36,863 bases of DNA from an uncultured Saprospiraceae bacterium (GCA_938001865.1 CALLAW010000104.1:1-36863); one strand, 5' to 3'. Positions 25,931-34,586 are shown, numbered from the stretch's first letter. The notes: a model not told the origin generated them from the letters alone. Numbers and translations are program-made.

Positions 25931-25968
25931 TCTAACATCAACAACTAAACTCTAACATCAACAACTAA
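25931..25968. repeat. Tandem 18-bp repeat in the leader of the 184-aa protein gene
   Basis: TCTAACATCAACAACTAA occurs at 25931-25948 and again at 25951-25968, a 20-bp period. The second copy ends 8 nt before the ATG at 25977, so it lies in the 5' leader, probably through recent slippage or duplication. Confidence 0.8.
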
Positions 25969-25976
25969 TAATACAT

Positions 25977-26531
25977 ATGGACATCGGAAGCTTACAAACA
26001 AAGGTAGACACATATAGAGGTATCGTCGAAAACACTAAAAACTATCGTAAAGATTGGGAAGAGCATCTCAAAAAAATGATAATCACTAACCTAGAAGAGA
26101 TCAACAAGGTCTCTGGACTGGGTGCTAAGATCGATGTCCAAGACAACATGGAAAACCTTGAAGTCATCATGTTTTCTCTAGGTCAAGAGGCGAGCGGAAT
26201 CGCCGAAAAAATTGAAAATAGTGAGATGACTCGTCCAATGATCAAGCACAATGGATCTCTTATCTACCAACAACTCTTCAATGGGAAGGTGATGATTATG
26301 ATTGCATACCCACTCATCGAAGGTTATGGACAACCAAAACCTCCAAAAATGGTCGAAATCCTCAGACCAGTGGAGTTCAAAGAGCCTTATGTGATCAGAC
26401 ATGTCGAGGAATTTCTCAAAGAACTCATCCAATGGGAAGACTATGATGATGATGCTCAGAATCATGTAGGTGCCCCTACTCCCATAGGATTCAATAGCCC
26501 GAGTATCATCACTGAAGATCCCGAGGCTTAA
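25977..26531 (+). CDS. Conserved-looking cytoplasmic protein of unknown function
   Basis: This 184-aa protein has no signal peptide or membrane helix. The N-terminal 40 residues are helical and charged (VDTYRGIVENTKNYRKDWEE), the centre looks mixed alpha/beta (GSLIYQQLFNGKVMIMIAYP, then EGYGQPKPPKMVEILRP), and the C-terminus is acidic with a Pro-rich tail. I do not recognise a named family. It lies 100 nt after the E1 gene and is convergent with speD, 140 nt away. The tandem repeat in its leader suggests it has its own transcript or an unusual translation start region. Confidence 0.8.
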   Translation: MDIGSLQTKVDTYRGIVENTKNYRKDWEEHLKKMIITNLEEINKVSGLGAKIDVQDNMENLEVIMFSLGQEASGIAEKIENSEMTRPMIKHNGSLIYQQLFNGKVMIMIAYPLIEGYGQPKPPKMVEILRPVEFKEPYVIRHVEEFLKELIQWEDYDDDAQNHVGAPTPIGFNSPSIITEDPEA

Positions 26532-26671
26532 GGAGAGAGATCCGATACTTACCCTTATTGCTCTAGGCAAAGGTCATACGCATCTCGATCTCTATCTGAT
26601 GCTGCTCTTGTTCTCTTACAGACCCAACGGGACGAAGAAACAATCAGGTGAGGGAGTGGTAGTGGACCAGA

Positions 26672-27040
26672 TCACTCCTGGTGATACTCAGTACCTCTCT
26701 TGAGATACTTCTTGGTGTGTCTTCGGCACTGTAGCTGCTCTACCAGATACTGGACTGCTGCATCAGCTTGCAAGTCAACACCGCAAGTAAAGAGATCGAT
26801 AGCTGCATAGCCATGCTCTGGCCAAGTGTGGATATTGAAGTGGCTCTCTGCTATGATTACAGAGCCAGATACCCCCTGTGGAGAGAATTGGTGAAAGTGT
26901 GACTTGATAATCGTCGCCTTAGCTAATTGAGAGGCCTCTATCATCGTCGACTCAAGAAAGGTAACGTCATCTAATCTGTCACTCTCACAATCATATAATT
27001 CTAGTATTGTGTGATATCCAAGTGCAATAGGCTTCTCCAT
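26672..27040 (-). CDS. speD: S-adenosylmethionine decarboxylase proenzyme
   Basis: This 122-aa protein is the short prokaryotic SpeD type. The self-cleavage site ESH is at 65-67 (Ser66 becomes the pyruvoyl group), and the catalytic His71 and Cys86 are in HFNIHTW and IDLFTCG. It makes decarboxylated AdoMet, the aminopropyl donor for spermidine-type polyamines. The ATG at 27040 shares its A with the TGA of the ATP-grasp gene (TGATG), so the two are coupled; the TTG at 27043 is not needed. The membrane spermidine synthase-like protein is encoded divergently nearby. The set strongly suggests a polyamine pathway linked to an amide ligase. Confidence 0.95.
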   Translation of the reverse strand: MEKPIALGYHTILELYDCESDRLDDVTFLESTMIEASQLAKATIIKSHFHQFSPQGVSGSVIIAESHFNIHTWPEHGYAAIDLFTCGVDLQADAAVQYLVEQLQCRRHTKKYLKRGTEYHQE

Positions 27041-28200
27041 CAAGCTTTGATAATGTGAGGTACGAATTGGCAGTCATCGTCAATAATCATTTTCTCTGAC
27101 CTGCGAAACGACATTCCAGCGGCTGATCCATTGACATTGTAGATGCCAGGTTGGTAGTACTCGCCGTAAGTATCCTTGTATAGGAGTGCAAACTCTTGAT
27201 AGATACAATTGTCCATATCTAGATCTCCATCTGTCTGCTCGGTCACATTGCCTTGAGAGTTATAGATGGTAATACTCTCTCCGAGTCGTCCATAATTAGC
27301 TTTCTTGACGTACGGCATATTACGGAATCGATTGGCATCATGTGATGACTGTAAGAGGTAGTTGGATCTATATCTCTCTGCTAATCTGACCAGAAATGCC
27401 TTAGACTGATAGACCATCGTATAAGCAGGATTAATCAAGTAGATCAGATCATTGAGCACTAGATTGTGTAGGTCAGCGAGCAAATCTGGCTCCTCAAAGC
27501 AGATAAACTCCCAAGGGATCAGCTTGAGCAAATACTCGACATTGATATATGATTGGTCTTCTGTCTCTAAGAATACGCCTTCATTCCTAGAAAACTCTAC
27601 CTGCGGCAGATCTCCATAATAAGTCTCAAAGCCCTCATTCTGAGCTAGATTGAGTAAGATATCAAGATTAGTGATATCCTCCTTGTGACCAAATGTAGTC
27701 CCCAGCATGACCTTGTCTCTATTGGGCTCAGCAATGGCTAACCAGTTAAATGCCACCTCCAATCTCTTGACAAGATCGCAATATGCTTGACCTCCCATCA
27801 ATGGATTGAAACCATTCTGAATGATAATAGACTCCGGTAGTAGCGTAGGCATGTCGGCATTGAACTCAAGTAGCTTGATCGGAAGGTCATCTATCCCACC
27901 TGCAAAATCAAATCGACCAAGGAGATGAAGATGCTTATTCTCGACACTGTGGATGATCAGATCAATCATCTGAGTCGGTAGATTCAAGAATTTGAAATCC
28001 CTACTCCTCACGATTGAGTCAAGCTCTTCTTGGAAGATCTTATAGACTTCATCATGTGCCTTCTTGAACTCTTCTACTTCGTGACTGTAAACAAAAATTC
28101 CCTCTGGGACGATATACTCATCCTCCAGAAGGAATTCTAAATCATGTTGTTCTATTTCTTTATCAGGAATACCTGATAGCTCGATCAGTCTATCCTCCAT
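27040..28200 (-). CDS. Glutathionylspermidine synthase-family ATP-grasp ligase (YgiC/YjfC-like)
   Basis: The product is about 386 aa from the ATG at 28200, which overlaps the preceding gene by 11 nt; a start at 28353 would overlap it by 164 nt and add a low-complexity N-terminus. It matches the GSP_synth family: LLGRFDFAGGIDDLPIKLLEFNADMPTLLPES, LLNLAQNEGFETYYGDL, INPAYTMVYQSKAFLVRL, then MPYVKKANYGRLGESITIY and QEFALLY near the C-terminus, which supply the ATP-grasp binding residues. The amidase domain of true glutathionylspermidine synthetase is absent, as in E. coli YgiC and YjfC. It should form an amide bond, probably with a polyamine given the speD neighbour. Confidence 0.88.
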   Translation of the reverse strand: MEDRLIELSGIPDKEIEQHDLEFLLEDEYIVPEGIFVYSHEVEEFKKAHDEVYKIFQEELDSIVRSRDFKFLNLPTQMIDLIIHSVENKHLHLLGRFDFAGGIDDLPIKLLEFNADMPTLLPESIIIQNGFNPLMGGQAYCDLVKRLEVAFNWLAIAEPNRDKVMLGTTFGHKEDITNLDILLNLAQNEGFETYYGDLPQVEFSRNEGVFLETEDQSYINVEYLLKLIPWEFICFEEPDLLADLHNLVLNDLIYLINPAYTMVYQSKAFLVRLAERYRSNYLLQSSHDANRFRNMPYVKKANYGRLGESITIYNSQGNVTEQTDGDLDMDNCIYQEFALLYKDTYGEYYQPGIYNVNGSAAGMSFRRSEKMIIDDDCQFVPHIIKA

Positions 28201-28735
28201 ATGACTTCGAAGACCTACTGCCTCCATATCTCGAAGATGATGATGAGGGTTTCCTGACTGAAGTCCTCTTCGCAGTACTTCTGAGTGAAGATCGTCCTGA
28301 GGTATTAGACTTGTTGTAGGCATTGTCATTGGCATAAGCTGCTCTGCTGACACCTGAGCTCATCGGTCTCCGTCCCATAGAGTAAGCAAGTAATCCAGCG
28401 AATGCTGCCGTTCTGATCATTGATCTTCTTGGGTCATTTGCATCAGATATCCTTACTTCGTCAATAGAGAATGTATCCTTAGTATTATCGAGATATGTCG
28501 CGATGATCTGACTATCTTCTCTTTTTTCTAAGAGTTCTTCGTTAGTGATTTTGAAGAGATCCTTTTTTTCTTCTTGGAGTTCTACTTTGATTCCTTGCGT
28601 CGGTTCTTCGAGAGTCTCTTCTACATAATCGTTGCCACTGCTCCCTCCACCAGAGAATACACGAAAGAGAATATAGAGAGCTGCAGCACCGTACAGTATC
28701 CATTTAAAATTGAAAGAGTTTTGTTCTTCAGCCAT
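28190..28735 (-). CDS. Small membrane protein with Ser/Arg/Gly-rich tail (YgiB-like position)
   Basis: This 181-aa protein has one membrane helix near the N-terminus (about residues 11-27), an acidic middle with EELLEKREDSQIIATYLDN, a short hydrophobic block AAFAGLLAYSMGRRPM, and a Ser/Arg/Gly-rich tail ending SSKSYGG. E. coli YgiB (DUF1190), encoded next to the YgiC ligase, has a comparable layout: a hydrophobic Gly/Met block and a tail ending SSRSMGG. The resemblance is by architecture, not a proven homology. Here it precedes the ATP-grasp gene with an 11-nt overlap. It may be the acceptor or anchor for the ligase, which is inference. Confidence 0.7.
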   Translation of the reverse strand: MAEEQNSFNFKWILYGAAALYILFRVFSGGGSSGNDYVEETLEEPTQGIKVELQEEKKDLFKITNEELLEKREDSQIIATYLDNTKDTFSIDEVRISDANDPRRSMIRTAAFAGLLAYSMGRRPMSSGVSRAAYANDNAYNKSNTSGRSSLRSTAKRTSVRKPSSSSSRYGGSRSSKSYGG

Positions 28736-28804
28736 TTTACTTAATTTTAGCGATGAGAGAATAGAGATTCATTTTGACTCTAATATCATAAAAAATAAGG
28801 AGCT

Positions 28805-30337
28805 ATCAAAAAATATTTTATTGCAATTAGTTTCATAGTAGGACTTTGTTCTATCATTTACGAATTATTGATCAGTACGATTAGCTCCTATTTGATGGGT
28901 GACAGTATTGTTCAATTTTCTCTCATTATAGGATTCTATCTGGCTTCGATGGGGATTGGTGCATTCCTATCTCGGTTTATTAGGGATGCTGATATCCTCT
29001 TTGGATTTATTAAGATTGAGATGTTTCTCGGTATCATTGGTGCCTTTTCTGTACCGATGTGTTACCTCTTTTTTGCGCTAAGCGACTCCTCTGGTTATCA
29101 ATTTTTTGTCTTATCCTTAGTGACACTCATTGGTACGTTGACGGGATTTGAGATACCGCTACTCACACGGATATTGGAAGACAAGACCTCATTCAAAGAG
29201 AACATTAGTGACATTCTTACTTTTGATTATATCGGAGCTTTGGGTGCCACGTTACTGTTCCCATTCTTTCTACTCCCATTCATTGGTCTCTATCGTTCTT
29301 CATTGCTCTTTGGATTGATCAATATCTTGGTAGCATGCATTACGTTGAAGATATTCAGTGATCAGATCAATGTCTCTAGGCAAAAAGTCCAACTCACTTA
29401 CTTAGCCAATATCCTCCTAGCAGTGTTGATTGGCTTCATGCTTGTCCAGACGAGTAATCATATCCAACAATGGAATGAATCCATCTACAAGTATCCAATA
29501 ATCCATACAGAAAACAGTCAATATCAAAAAATAGATATTGCAAAAAACAACTCAGAGTTTCGGCTTTATCTCAATGGAGCTATCCAGTTTTCGTCTCGGG
29601 ACGAATATCGCTATCACGAGGGACTTGTCCATGTCCCACTCTCCCAATTGGACTCAGTACACTCAGTACTTGTACTCGGCGGTGGCGAAGGGCTAGCAAT
29701 CAGAGAGATCCTCAAGGTGCCAGAGGTCGAGTCTATTACCGTTGTAGATATAGATCCTGCTGTGACTATGCTAGCCAGGGACAATCAGTTGCTCTCTAGG
29801 CTCAATCAGAGTGCCTTTGATAGCCCAAAGGTGACAGTATTGCACCAAGATGCATTCACCTACCTCAAAGAGAGTGAAGAGATCTTTGATGCCATCATTA
29901 TCGATCTGCCAGATCCATCCAATGAGAGTCTTGCAAGGTTGTACTCCGATGCATTCTACAAGCTCTGCTTGAGGAGATTAGCTGTCGATGGTGTACTCTC
30001 CACTCAAGCAACTAGTCCACATCTCAGTACGAATGCATTCTGGTGTATCAATGAGACACTGAGCAAATCAGGGTTTGACTATACTTACCCTTATAGTGTC
30101 TATGTCCCTTCATTTGGCAATTGGGGATTCGTAATGGCAAAGCGGACACCTGACTTCAATAGCAAACTCAGAGACGGTATCGAATATGCCTATCTCGAAG
30201 ATGAATCTTTCAACCACTTATTTTACTTCTCTAAAGATATCCGGAACCCACAAGTAGGAGTCAACAATCTTGACAAACCGATATTGCTTGAGTATTATCT
30301 AGACCACTGGCAGAGTCTGCAAGGAGAAAAACGATAG
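28805..30337 (+). CDS. Membrane-embedded spermidine synthase-like aminopropyltransferase
   Basis: The recognisable protein begins upstream of any ATG, GTG or TTG: the residues before the TTG at 28868 (YFIAISFIVGLCSIIYELLIS) are the first membrane helix of this family and are in frame after a stop at 28796. The best start is ATC at 28805 (or ATT at 28820); 510 aa results. About seven membrane helices are followed by a soluble SpeE domain with the decarboxylated-AdoMet site VLGGGEGLAIREILK, VVDIDPAV and DAIIIDLPDPSN. It would add an aminopropyl group at the membrane face, using the product of SpeD. It is divergent from the ATP-grasp operon. Confidence 0.85.
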   Translation: MKKYFIAISFIVGLCSIIYELLISTISSYLMGDSIVQFSLIIGFYLASMGIGAFLSRFIRDADILFGFIKIEMFLGIIGAFSVPMCYLFFALSDSSGYQFFVLSLVTLIGTLTGFEIPLLTRILEDKTSFKENISDILTFDYIGALGATLLFPFFLLPFIGLYRSSLLFGLINILVACITLKIFSDQINVSRQKVQLTYLANILLAVLIGFMLVQTSNHIQQWNESIYKYPIIHTENSQYQKIDIAKNNSEFRLYLNGAIQFSSRDEYRYHEGLVHVPLSQLDSVHSVLVLGGGEGLAIREILKVPEVESITVVDIDPAVTMLARDNQLLSRLNQSAFDSPKVTVLHQDAFTYLKESEEIFDAIIIDLPDPSNESLARLYSDAFYKLCLRRLAVDGVLSTQATSPHLSTNAFWCINETLSKSGFDYTYPYSVYVPSFGNWGFVMAKRTPDFNSKLRDGIEYAYLEDESFNHLFYFSKDIRNPQVGVNNLDKPILLEYYLDHWQSLQGEKR

Positions 30338-30440
30338 ACTCCGATTCCTCACTCATCTCTACTGAAATTCAGGCACTCTATGTAAATGTGTGGCAAGGAT
30401 CTCATCACCACCTCTAAGTTAAATCTCAGTTAAACACTGA

Positions 30441-30469
30441 TTGTAAATGCCAAGTATACATTATTTTTG
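30441..30469 (+). promoter_or_regulatory. Promoter of the PDZ protein gene
   Basis: TTG (30441-30443), 18 nt of spacer and TATTTTTG (30462-30469) form a full Bacteroidota promoter (TTG...TAnnTTTG). It would start transcription about 40 nt before the ATG at 30517. Confidence 0.6.
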
Positions 30470-30516
30470 GCTGTAGCATACCTGCAAGGTGTACCCAACT
30501 ATCAACCAATAACTCT

Positions 30517-31302
30517 ATGAAAACTCTCATCATTACCCTCACTCTTACCACTCTCTCACTGATCAACCTCATCGCCCAGTCTGACCAGCAAGGGATAATA
30601 GAGCGGGAGTCCACAGTCACTAAAGAGGTCGAAGTCAAAGAAGAAAATGGAATCATTACAGTAAAGATCCTTACTCAAGATAGTAATGGCAATGAAGAGA
30701 TCACTCTCTGGAAGGGGACTGCCGATGATGAAGACATGCCAGATGACATCCGAGTAATTATCGAAGATAATCTCACGAGTCACACAAGTCATCAACAGAA
30801 GACAGTCAGACTCAAAGTACTCGACGAAGATGGAAACGAAAAACTCCTAGAGTGGGACGGGACAGGTGAGATGCCAACAGAAATGAAACAACTGATGGAA
30901 GAAAATGGCAATACAATCGACTTTGACAGAAAGGTCAATAAGGAATACTTAAAGCAAAAGCATAAAGAGAAAAGAGCAAAGCGACAAATCCAATATGACC
31001 CTAATGCGATTCCACAATTTGACGGTAGAGGATATGGACACAAGTATGGCTCTAAAGCTCGGATCGGAGTCAAAATATCTGAAGAAAACAGCAAAGTCAT
31101 CGTCGTAGAAACCATCACTGACAGTGCCGCAGAACAAGCAGGTGTCAAACAAAATGATCACATCACTCAACTCGATGATACACTCATCGACTCACTTGAT
31201 AGACTCTATGCAGAGCTCGCTACACATGACCCTGGAGACAAAGTCAAAATGGTAGTCAAGAGAAATGGCAAAACAAAAACTCTAACACTCATCCTCAAGT
31301 AA
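30517..31302 (+). CDS. Secreted PDZ-domain protein
   Basis: This 261-aa protein has a signal peptide (MKTLIITLTLTTLSLINLIAQ), a charged region with two similar segments (EVKEENGIITVKILTQDSNGNEEITLWKGT and KTVRLKVLDEDGNEKLLEWDGTG), a Lys/Arg-rich linker, and a C-terminal PDZ domain from about residue 180: RIGVKISEENSKVIVVETITDSAAEQAGVKQNDHITQLDDTLI. No protease domain is attached. It probably binds the C-terminus of periplasmic proteins as an adaptor. It has its own promoter and converges on the next gene with eight nt between stops. Confidence 0.85.
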   Translation: MKTLIITLTLTTLSLINLIAQSDQQGIIERESTVTKEVEVKEENGIITVKILTQDSNGNEEITLWKGTADDEDMPDDIRVIIEDNLTSHTSHQQKTVRLKVLDEDGNEKLLEWDGTGEMPTEMKQLMEENGNTIDFDRKVNKEYLKQKHKEKRAKRQIQYDPNAIPQFDGRGYGHKYGSKARIGVKISEENSKVIVVETITDSAAEQAGVKQNDHITQLDDTLIDSLDRLYAELATHDPGDKVKMVVKRNGKTKTLTLILK

Positions 31303-31310
31303 TCTCAGTC

Positions 31311-31733
31311 TCACGACGCTATCTGACGACGATCTTGTAAGTCTATCATCTGAGAGAGACCCATAAAGAGGACTCCTCCGATGACTGTCCAGTAGATATC
31401 GTGCCAATCAAATGTCTCGTAAGGAATAAACTGCTGTCTAAATTCTAAAATAATCAATGTCATCTGACCCGCTAACATCGACATCAAGTGAGGCCTTGGC
31501 AATGGCAACTCTATATGTAAGGATCTGAGCAATATGGGTATCATCAAATGCAAAAGAGCACAGAGTCCGATCGCTGGCAAAAAATTGGGAATCACACCAA
31601 GCGTATAACTAATCAATGCATTGTTGCCATCATAGTGGGCTCTGATACCATCTTCAATCGAGTAACTCACGATGAAGCAGACCGCAAATAGAACTAAGTA
31701 CCAATATGAATGCTTCCACTTAAGCAATAGCAA
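31311..31733 (-). CDS. Small integral membrane protein, possibly VanZ-like
   Basis: This 140-aa protein has four predicted membrane helices (about residues 10-25, 40-60, 66-95 and 115-132). The third and fourth helices are joined by RQQFIPYETFDWHDIYWTVIGG, which recalls the R-x-F-D-x-x-D-x-x-x-N/T-x-x-G pattern of VanZ-like proteins. The start appears to be a TTG at 31733, since no ATG lies before the stop at 31748. Function is unknown. There is no signal of operon membership with the flanking genes. Confidence 0.6.
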   Translation of the reverse strand: MLLLKWKHSYWYLVLFAVCFIVSYSIEDGIRAHYDGNNALISYTLGVIPNFLPAIGLCALLHLMIPILLRSLHIELPLPRPHLMSMLAGQMTLIILEFRQQFIPYETFDWHDIYWTVIGGVLFMGLSQMIDLQDRRQIAS

Positions 31734-31917
31734 AGGAATTGATGATTAATAAAATTGAGAAGAATATGAATGTCCTACTTCTCTATTTAATCCAAAATAC
31801 AATAATTGTTCCTACTCTTACTCATCAAGCATGCTCTCTTAATTTGATTTTAACAGAAATGTGACTAGACAGTTAGAGTTCCGCAAGGGTGACTACGATA
31901 CAAAGACTCCCAAAAAT

Positions 31918-31960
31918 AAGAATGGCTGCATGATTTACTCATACAGCCATTCTTTATTTT
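31918..31960. terminator. Intrinsic terminator after the OmpA gene
   Basis: A perfect 11-bp stem (31918-31928 with 31944-31954) with a 15-nt loop is flanked by A-rich sequence on one side and TATTTTTT on the other. It lies 42 nt past the OmpA stop on the minus strand and could work in both directions. Confidence 0.75.
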
Positions 31961-32001
31961 TTGTCCTTGCAGTGGATTACACTCCAAATTCAACTCTTTA
32001 A

Positions 32002-32874
32002 TTAATAATCAAATGTGAACTCTACCCTCCTGTTAGCCTCTCGGCCAGCTGGTGTATCGTTTGATTCTTTAGGTCGTTTGATCCCAAATCCTTTATGCTT
32101 CATTTTGCTCGCTTTGACTCCTTTAGATACAAGGTAGTCATAGCAAGTCTTTGCTCTCTCTCGCGAGAGTATCAAATTACGATTTTCATCTCCTGTATTA
32201 TCTGTATGACCTGAGATGTTGAGTCTGTACTTCTTATACTTATCCATCATCAGAGCTATCTGATCGAGGTCCTTATATGAGGTAGCCTTGAGTGATGCCT
32301 TGCCAGTCTCAAACTCTACTGACTTCATCGCTTGAGTAAGGACTGCCATATCAGCAGCTTCTATCTTGACTTCGGGGCAACCCTTATTGGCAAGTGTACC
32401 TGCGGCGTTGGGGCACTTGTCATTTGCATCAGCGATACCATCACCATCCGCATCGAGTATACACCCACTATTGCTAATTGGTCCTACGATCTTAGGACAC
32501 TTATCTATGCCATCATGTACTCCATCACCATCCGTATCAGCAGGACAACCAGCATTGTCTAATGTACCGTGATATCTTGGACACTTATCATCTCTGTCTG
32601 CGATACCGTCACCATCTGCATCAGCGACTCTTGGACATCCTTCATTGGCCATATCTCCATATACAGATGGACATCGATCATCTTGATCTGAGATACCGTC
32701 ACCATCTGTATCTACGACTACTGCTGCCGTCTCTGGCTCTAGATTTGCTCCATTGAGTGCATTCTGATTACTGGTCCACCAAAAGAAGAATGCAAATAGT
32801 GCGATGACAAATAGCGCTATAAAAAATTCATTCCGTTCGTCCTTGGTCTTGAATGTAGGAGTAGTTGTATTCAT
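32002..32874 (-). CDS. OmpA-family protein with four TSP3 repeats
   Basis: The product is about 290 aa from the ATG at 32874; a TTG at 32895 is less likely. It has one hydrophobic helix (FFIALFVIALFAFFFWW) after a polar N-terminus, then four thrombospondin type 3-like calcium-binding repeats of the form D-x-D-G-D-G-x-x-D-x-x-D-x-C-P with regular GCP partners, and a C-terminal OmpA domain (VEFETGKASL, NISGHTDNTGDENRNLILSRERA, GREANRRVEFTF) that binds peptidoglycan. No beta-barrel is present, so it looks like an inner-membrane or lipid-independent anchor to the cell wall rather than a porin. A full promoter is at 33001-32973. Confidence 0.9.
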   Translation of the reverse strand: MNTTTPTFKTKDERNEFFIALFVIALFAFFFWWTSNQNALNGANLEPETAAVVVDTDGDGISDQDDRCPSVYGDMANEGCPRVADADGDGIADRDDKCPRYHGTLDNAGCPADTDGDGVHDGIDKCPKIVGPISNSGCILDADGDGIADANDKCPNAAGTLANKGCPEVKIEAADMAVLTQAMKSVEFETGKASLKATSYKDLDQIALMMDKYKKYRLNISGHTDNTGDENRNLILSRERAKTCYDYLVSKGVKASKMKHKGFGIKRPKESNDTPAGREANRRVEFTFDY

Positions 32875-32972
32875 GTGTTTGTTTTGATCTATCAATAATT
32901 GTGTCCTTATTTGAGGACGTAAGACTCTGTTAAAAGTAATCTTATTCTATCAATTTTATTATTTGTAGACAG

Positions 32973-33001
32973 CAAAAGTACGGATTTCTTCGATGATACA
33001 A
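32973..33001 (-). promoter_or_regulatory. Promoter of the OmpA-family gene
   Basis: On the minus strand TTG (33001-32999), an 18-nt spacer and TACTTTTG (32980-32973) match TTG-N18-TAnnTTTG exactly. This is the same spacing as at 30441-30469. The leader would be about 90 nt. Confidence 0.65.
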
Positions 33002-33062
33002 TCTCATCATTTAAACCTCTACACACTTCTTCCGTCTCTAATCTATATCCTTGATGACACCC

Positions 33063-33070
33063 TAATTTTG
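33063..33070 (+). promoter_or_regulatory. Promoter -7 box for the DUF1800 gene
   Basis: TAATTTTG fits TAnnTTTG and lies 64 nt before the ATG at 33135. No TTG at the expected -33 position. Confidence 0.35.
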
Positions 33071-33134
33071 ATGATTTGACGTATTTTAGTATATCATTAA
33101 GGTATCCTAATCATTCAATGTAACACATCATTCA

Positions 33135-34586
33135 ATGCCACCACCTATCAACTGTGCTACCACTAGTCTCACTCCGTACACGAGTGAGAGTACACTCCCA
33201 TGGGATCTCTCTAGACTCAAACACCTCTATCGTAGGACGTCTCTTGGTGCCTACTACCAAGACCGTCTGGGTGAGTTAGACTCTGACCCGCAGACTATCA
33301 TTACTCAGATCTTGGAGGCAGCAGTCACTGCTCCCCTCAGTCCAGAACCCGAGTGGGCCTATTGGACGCTAGACGATTATGGAGATGATATCGGCCAGAT
33401 GGTAGGTGAGCAGACTATAGAGTGGGCTACACACTGGATCAGGTCTATGTACCAAGGTGGTCTTAGAGATAAGTTAAGCTTCTTCTGGCACAATCACTTC
33501 GTGACTCGACTCGATGATTATCAGTGTCCGAGTTATCTGTATCAGTATCATAGATTGTTAGAGACGTATGCTCTTGGCAACTTTAAAGATTTCGTCTATG
33601 AGATAGGCATTACTCCAGCAATGCTCATCTTCCTCAATGGCGTACAGAACACTAAGTTCGAGCCAAATGAAAATTATGCGAGAGAACTCTTAGAATTATT
33701 TACCCTCGGAGTGGACAATGGATACACACAGATGGATATCGAAGCAGCCGCAAGGATATTGACTGGGTGGAATGGATTCACTACAGCGTGTGATGAGATT
33801 ACCTTCAGGCCAGAGCTGCATGATACTGGAGAGAAGACCATCTTTGGTCGGACGGGCAACTGGACATATGATGACTTGATAGACATCCTCTTCGAAGAAA
33901 GAGGTCTCGATATCGCAAAGAATATCTGTGGTAAACTCTATGCATACTTAGTCAATCCCAAGCCCTCAGAGTCAATCATCGAAGAGCTGGCAATCCTCAT
34001 GGTAGATAACGACTATGCCCTCTTACCAGTCATCTCTGCACTTATCAGGAGTGAACACTTCTTCGATGAAGTACATCTTGAGACTGTCATCCCTGGTCAC
34101 ATGGAGCTCTATCTGACTCACTGTCAAGAGCTCAATCTTACCCTCAATGATGAGATCTATCTCGCCATCGGGTCAGTCTCATCAGATCTCGGCCAGCGGA
34201 TATTCAACCCAGTAGATGTAGCAGGGTGGCAGGGCAATCGCAACTGGATCAATACCAATACATTCATCACAAGATGGAGAGGTCTGATCAGTATCACTAA
34301 TCTTGCGTACACTGTACAGCCAGAGGTACTCAGGACATTTGCCATGAGCATTACCAATGACTCTAATGACCCTTACTTCATCACTCGGACGATTGTAGAT
34401 TACTTCATCGACAGAGGACTCCCACTCGATGAAGAGTATGAGAGAGCAGCGATGAGATTCAAAGCAGAAATCCCACAAAACTACTATGATGATGGATCGT
34501 GGAATCTCAACTGGGATACCGCTCCAGGGCAAATCACCTTACTCATCAACTACATCGTAACGCTTCCAGAATTCCAACTCAAATAA
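33135..34586 (+). CDS. DUF1800 family protein
   Basis: This 483-aa protein shows the DUF1800 blocks: LKHLYRRTSLGAYYQ, RDKLSFFWHNHFVT, QNTKFEPNENYARELLELFTLGV, EAAARILTGW and RIFNPVDVAGWQGNRNWINT. The family is widespread, usually secreted, and of unknown function. No signal peptide is visible: the N-terminus (MPPPINCATTSLTPYT) is polar, unlike many members. It lies 10 nt upstream of the DUF1501 gene, so the two form an operon. The pairing of DUF1800 with DUF1501 is a known conserved neighbourhood. Confidence 0.9.
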   Translation: MPPPINCATTSLTPYTSESTLPWDLSRLKHLYRRTSLGAYYQDRLGELDSDPQTIITQILEAAVTAPLSPEPEWAYWTLDDYGDDIGQMVGEQTIEWATHWIRSMYQGGLRDKLSFFWHNHFVTRLDDYQCPSYLYQYHRLLETYALGNFKDFVYEIGITPAMLIFLNGVQNTKFEPNENYARELLELFTLGVDNGYTQMDIEAAARILTGWNGFTTACDEITFRPELHDTGEKTIFGRTGNWTYDDLIDILFEERGLDIAKNICGKLYAYLVNPKPSESIIEELAILMVDNDYALLPVISALIRSEHFFDEVHLETVIPGHMELYLTHCQELNLTLNDEIYLAIGSVSSDLGQRIFNPVDVAGWQGNRNWINTNTFITRWRGLISITNLAYTVQPEVLRTFAMSITNDSNDPYFITRTIVDYFIDRGLPLDEEYERAAMRFKAEIPQNYYDDGSWNLNWDTAPGQITLLINYIVTLPEFQLK

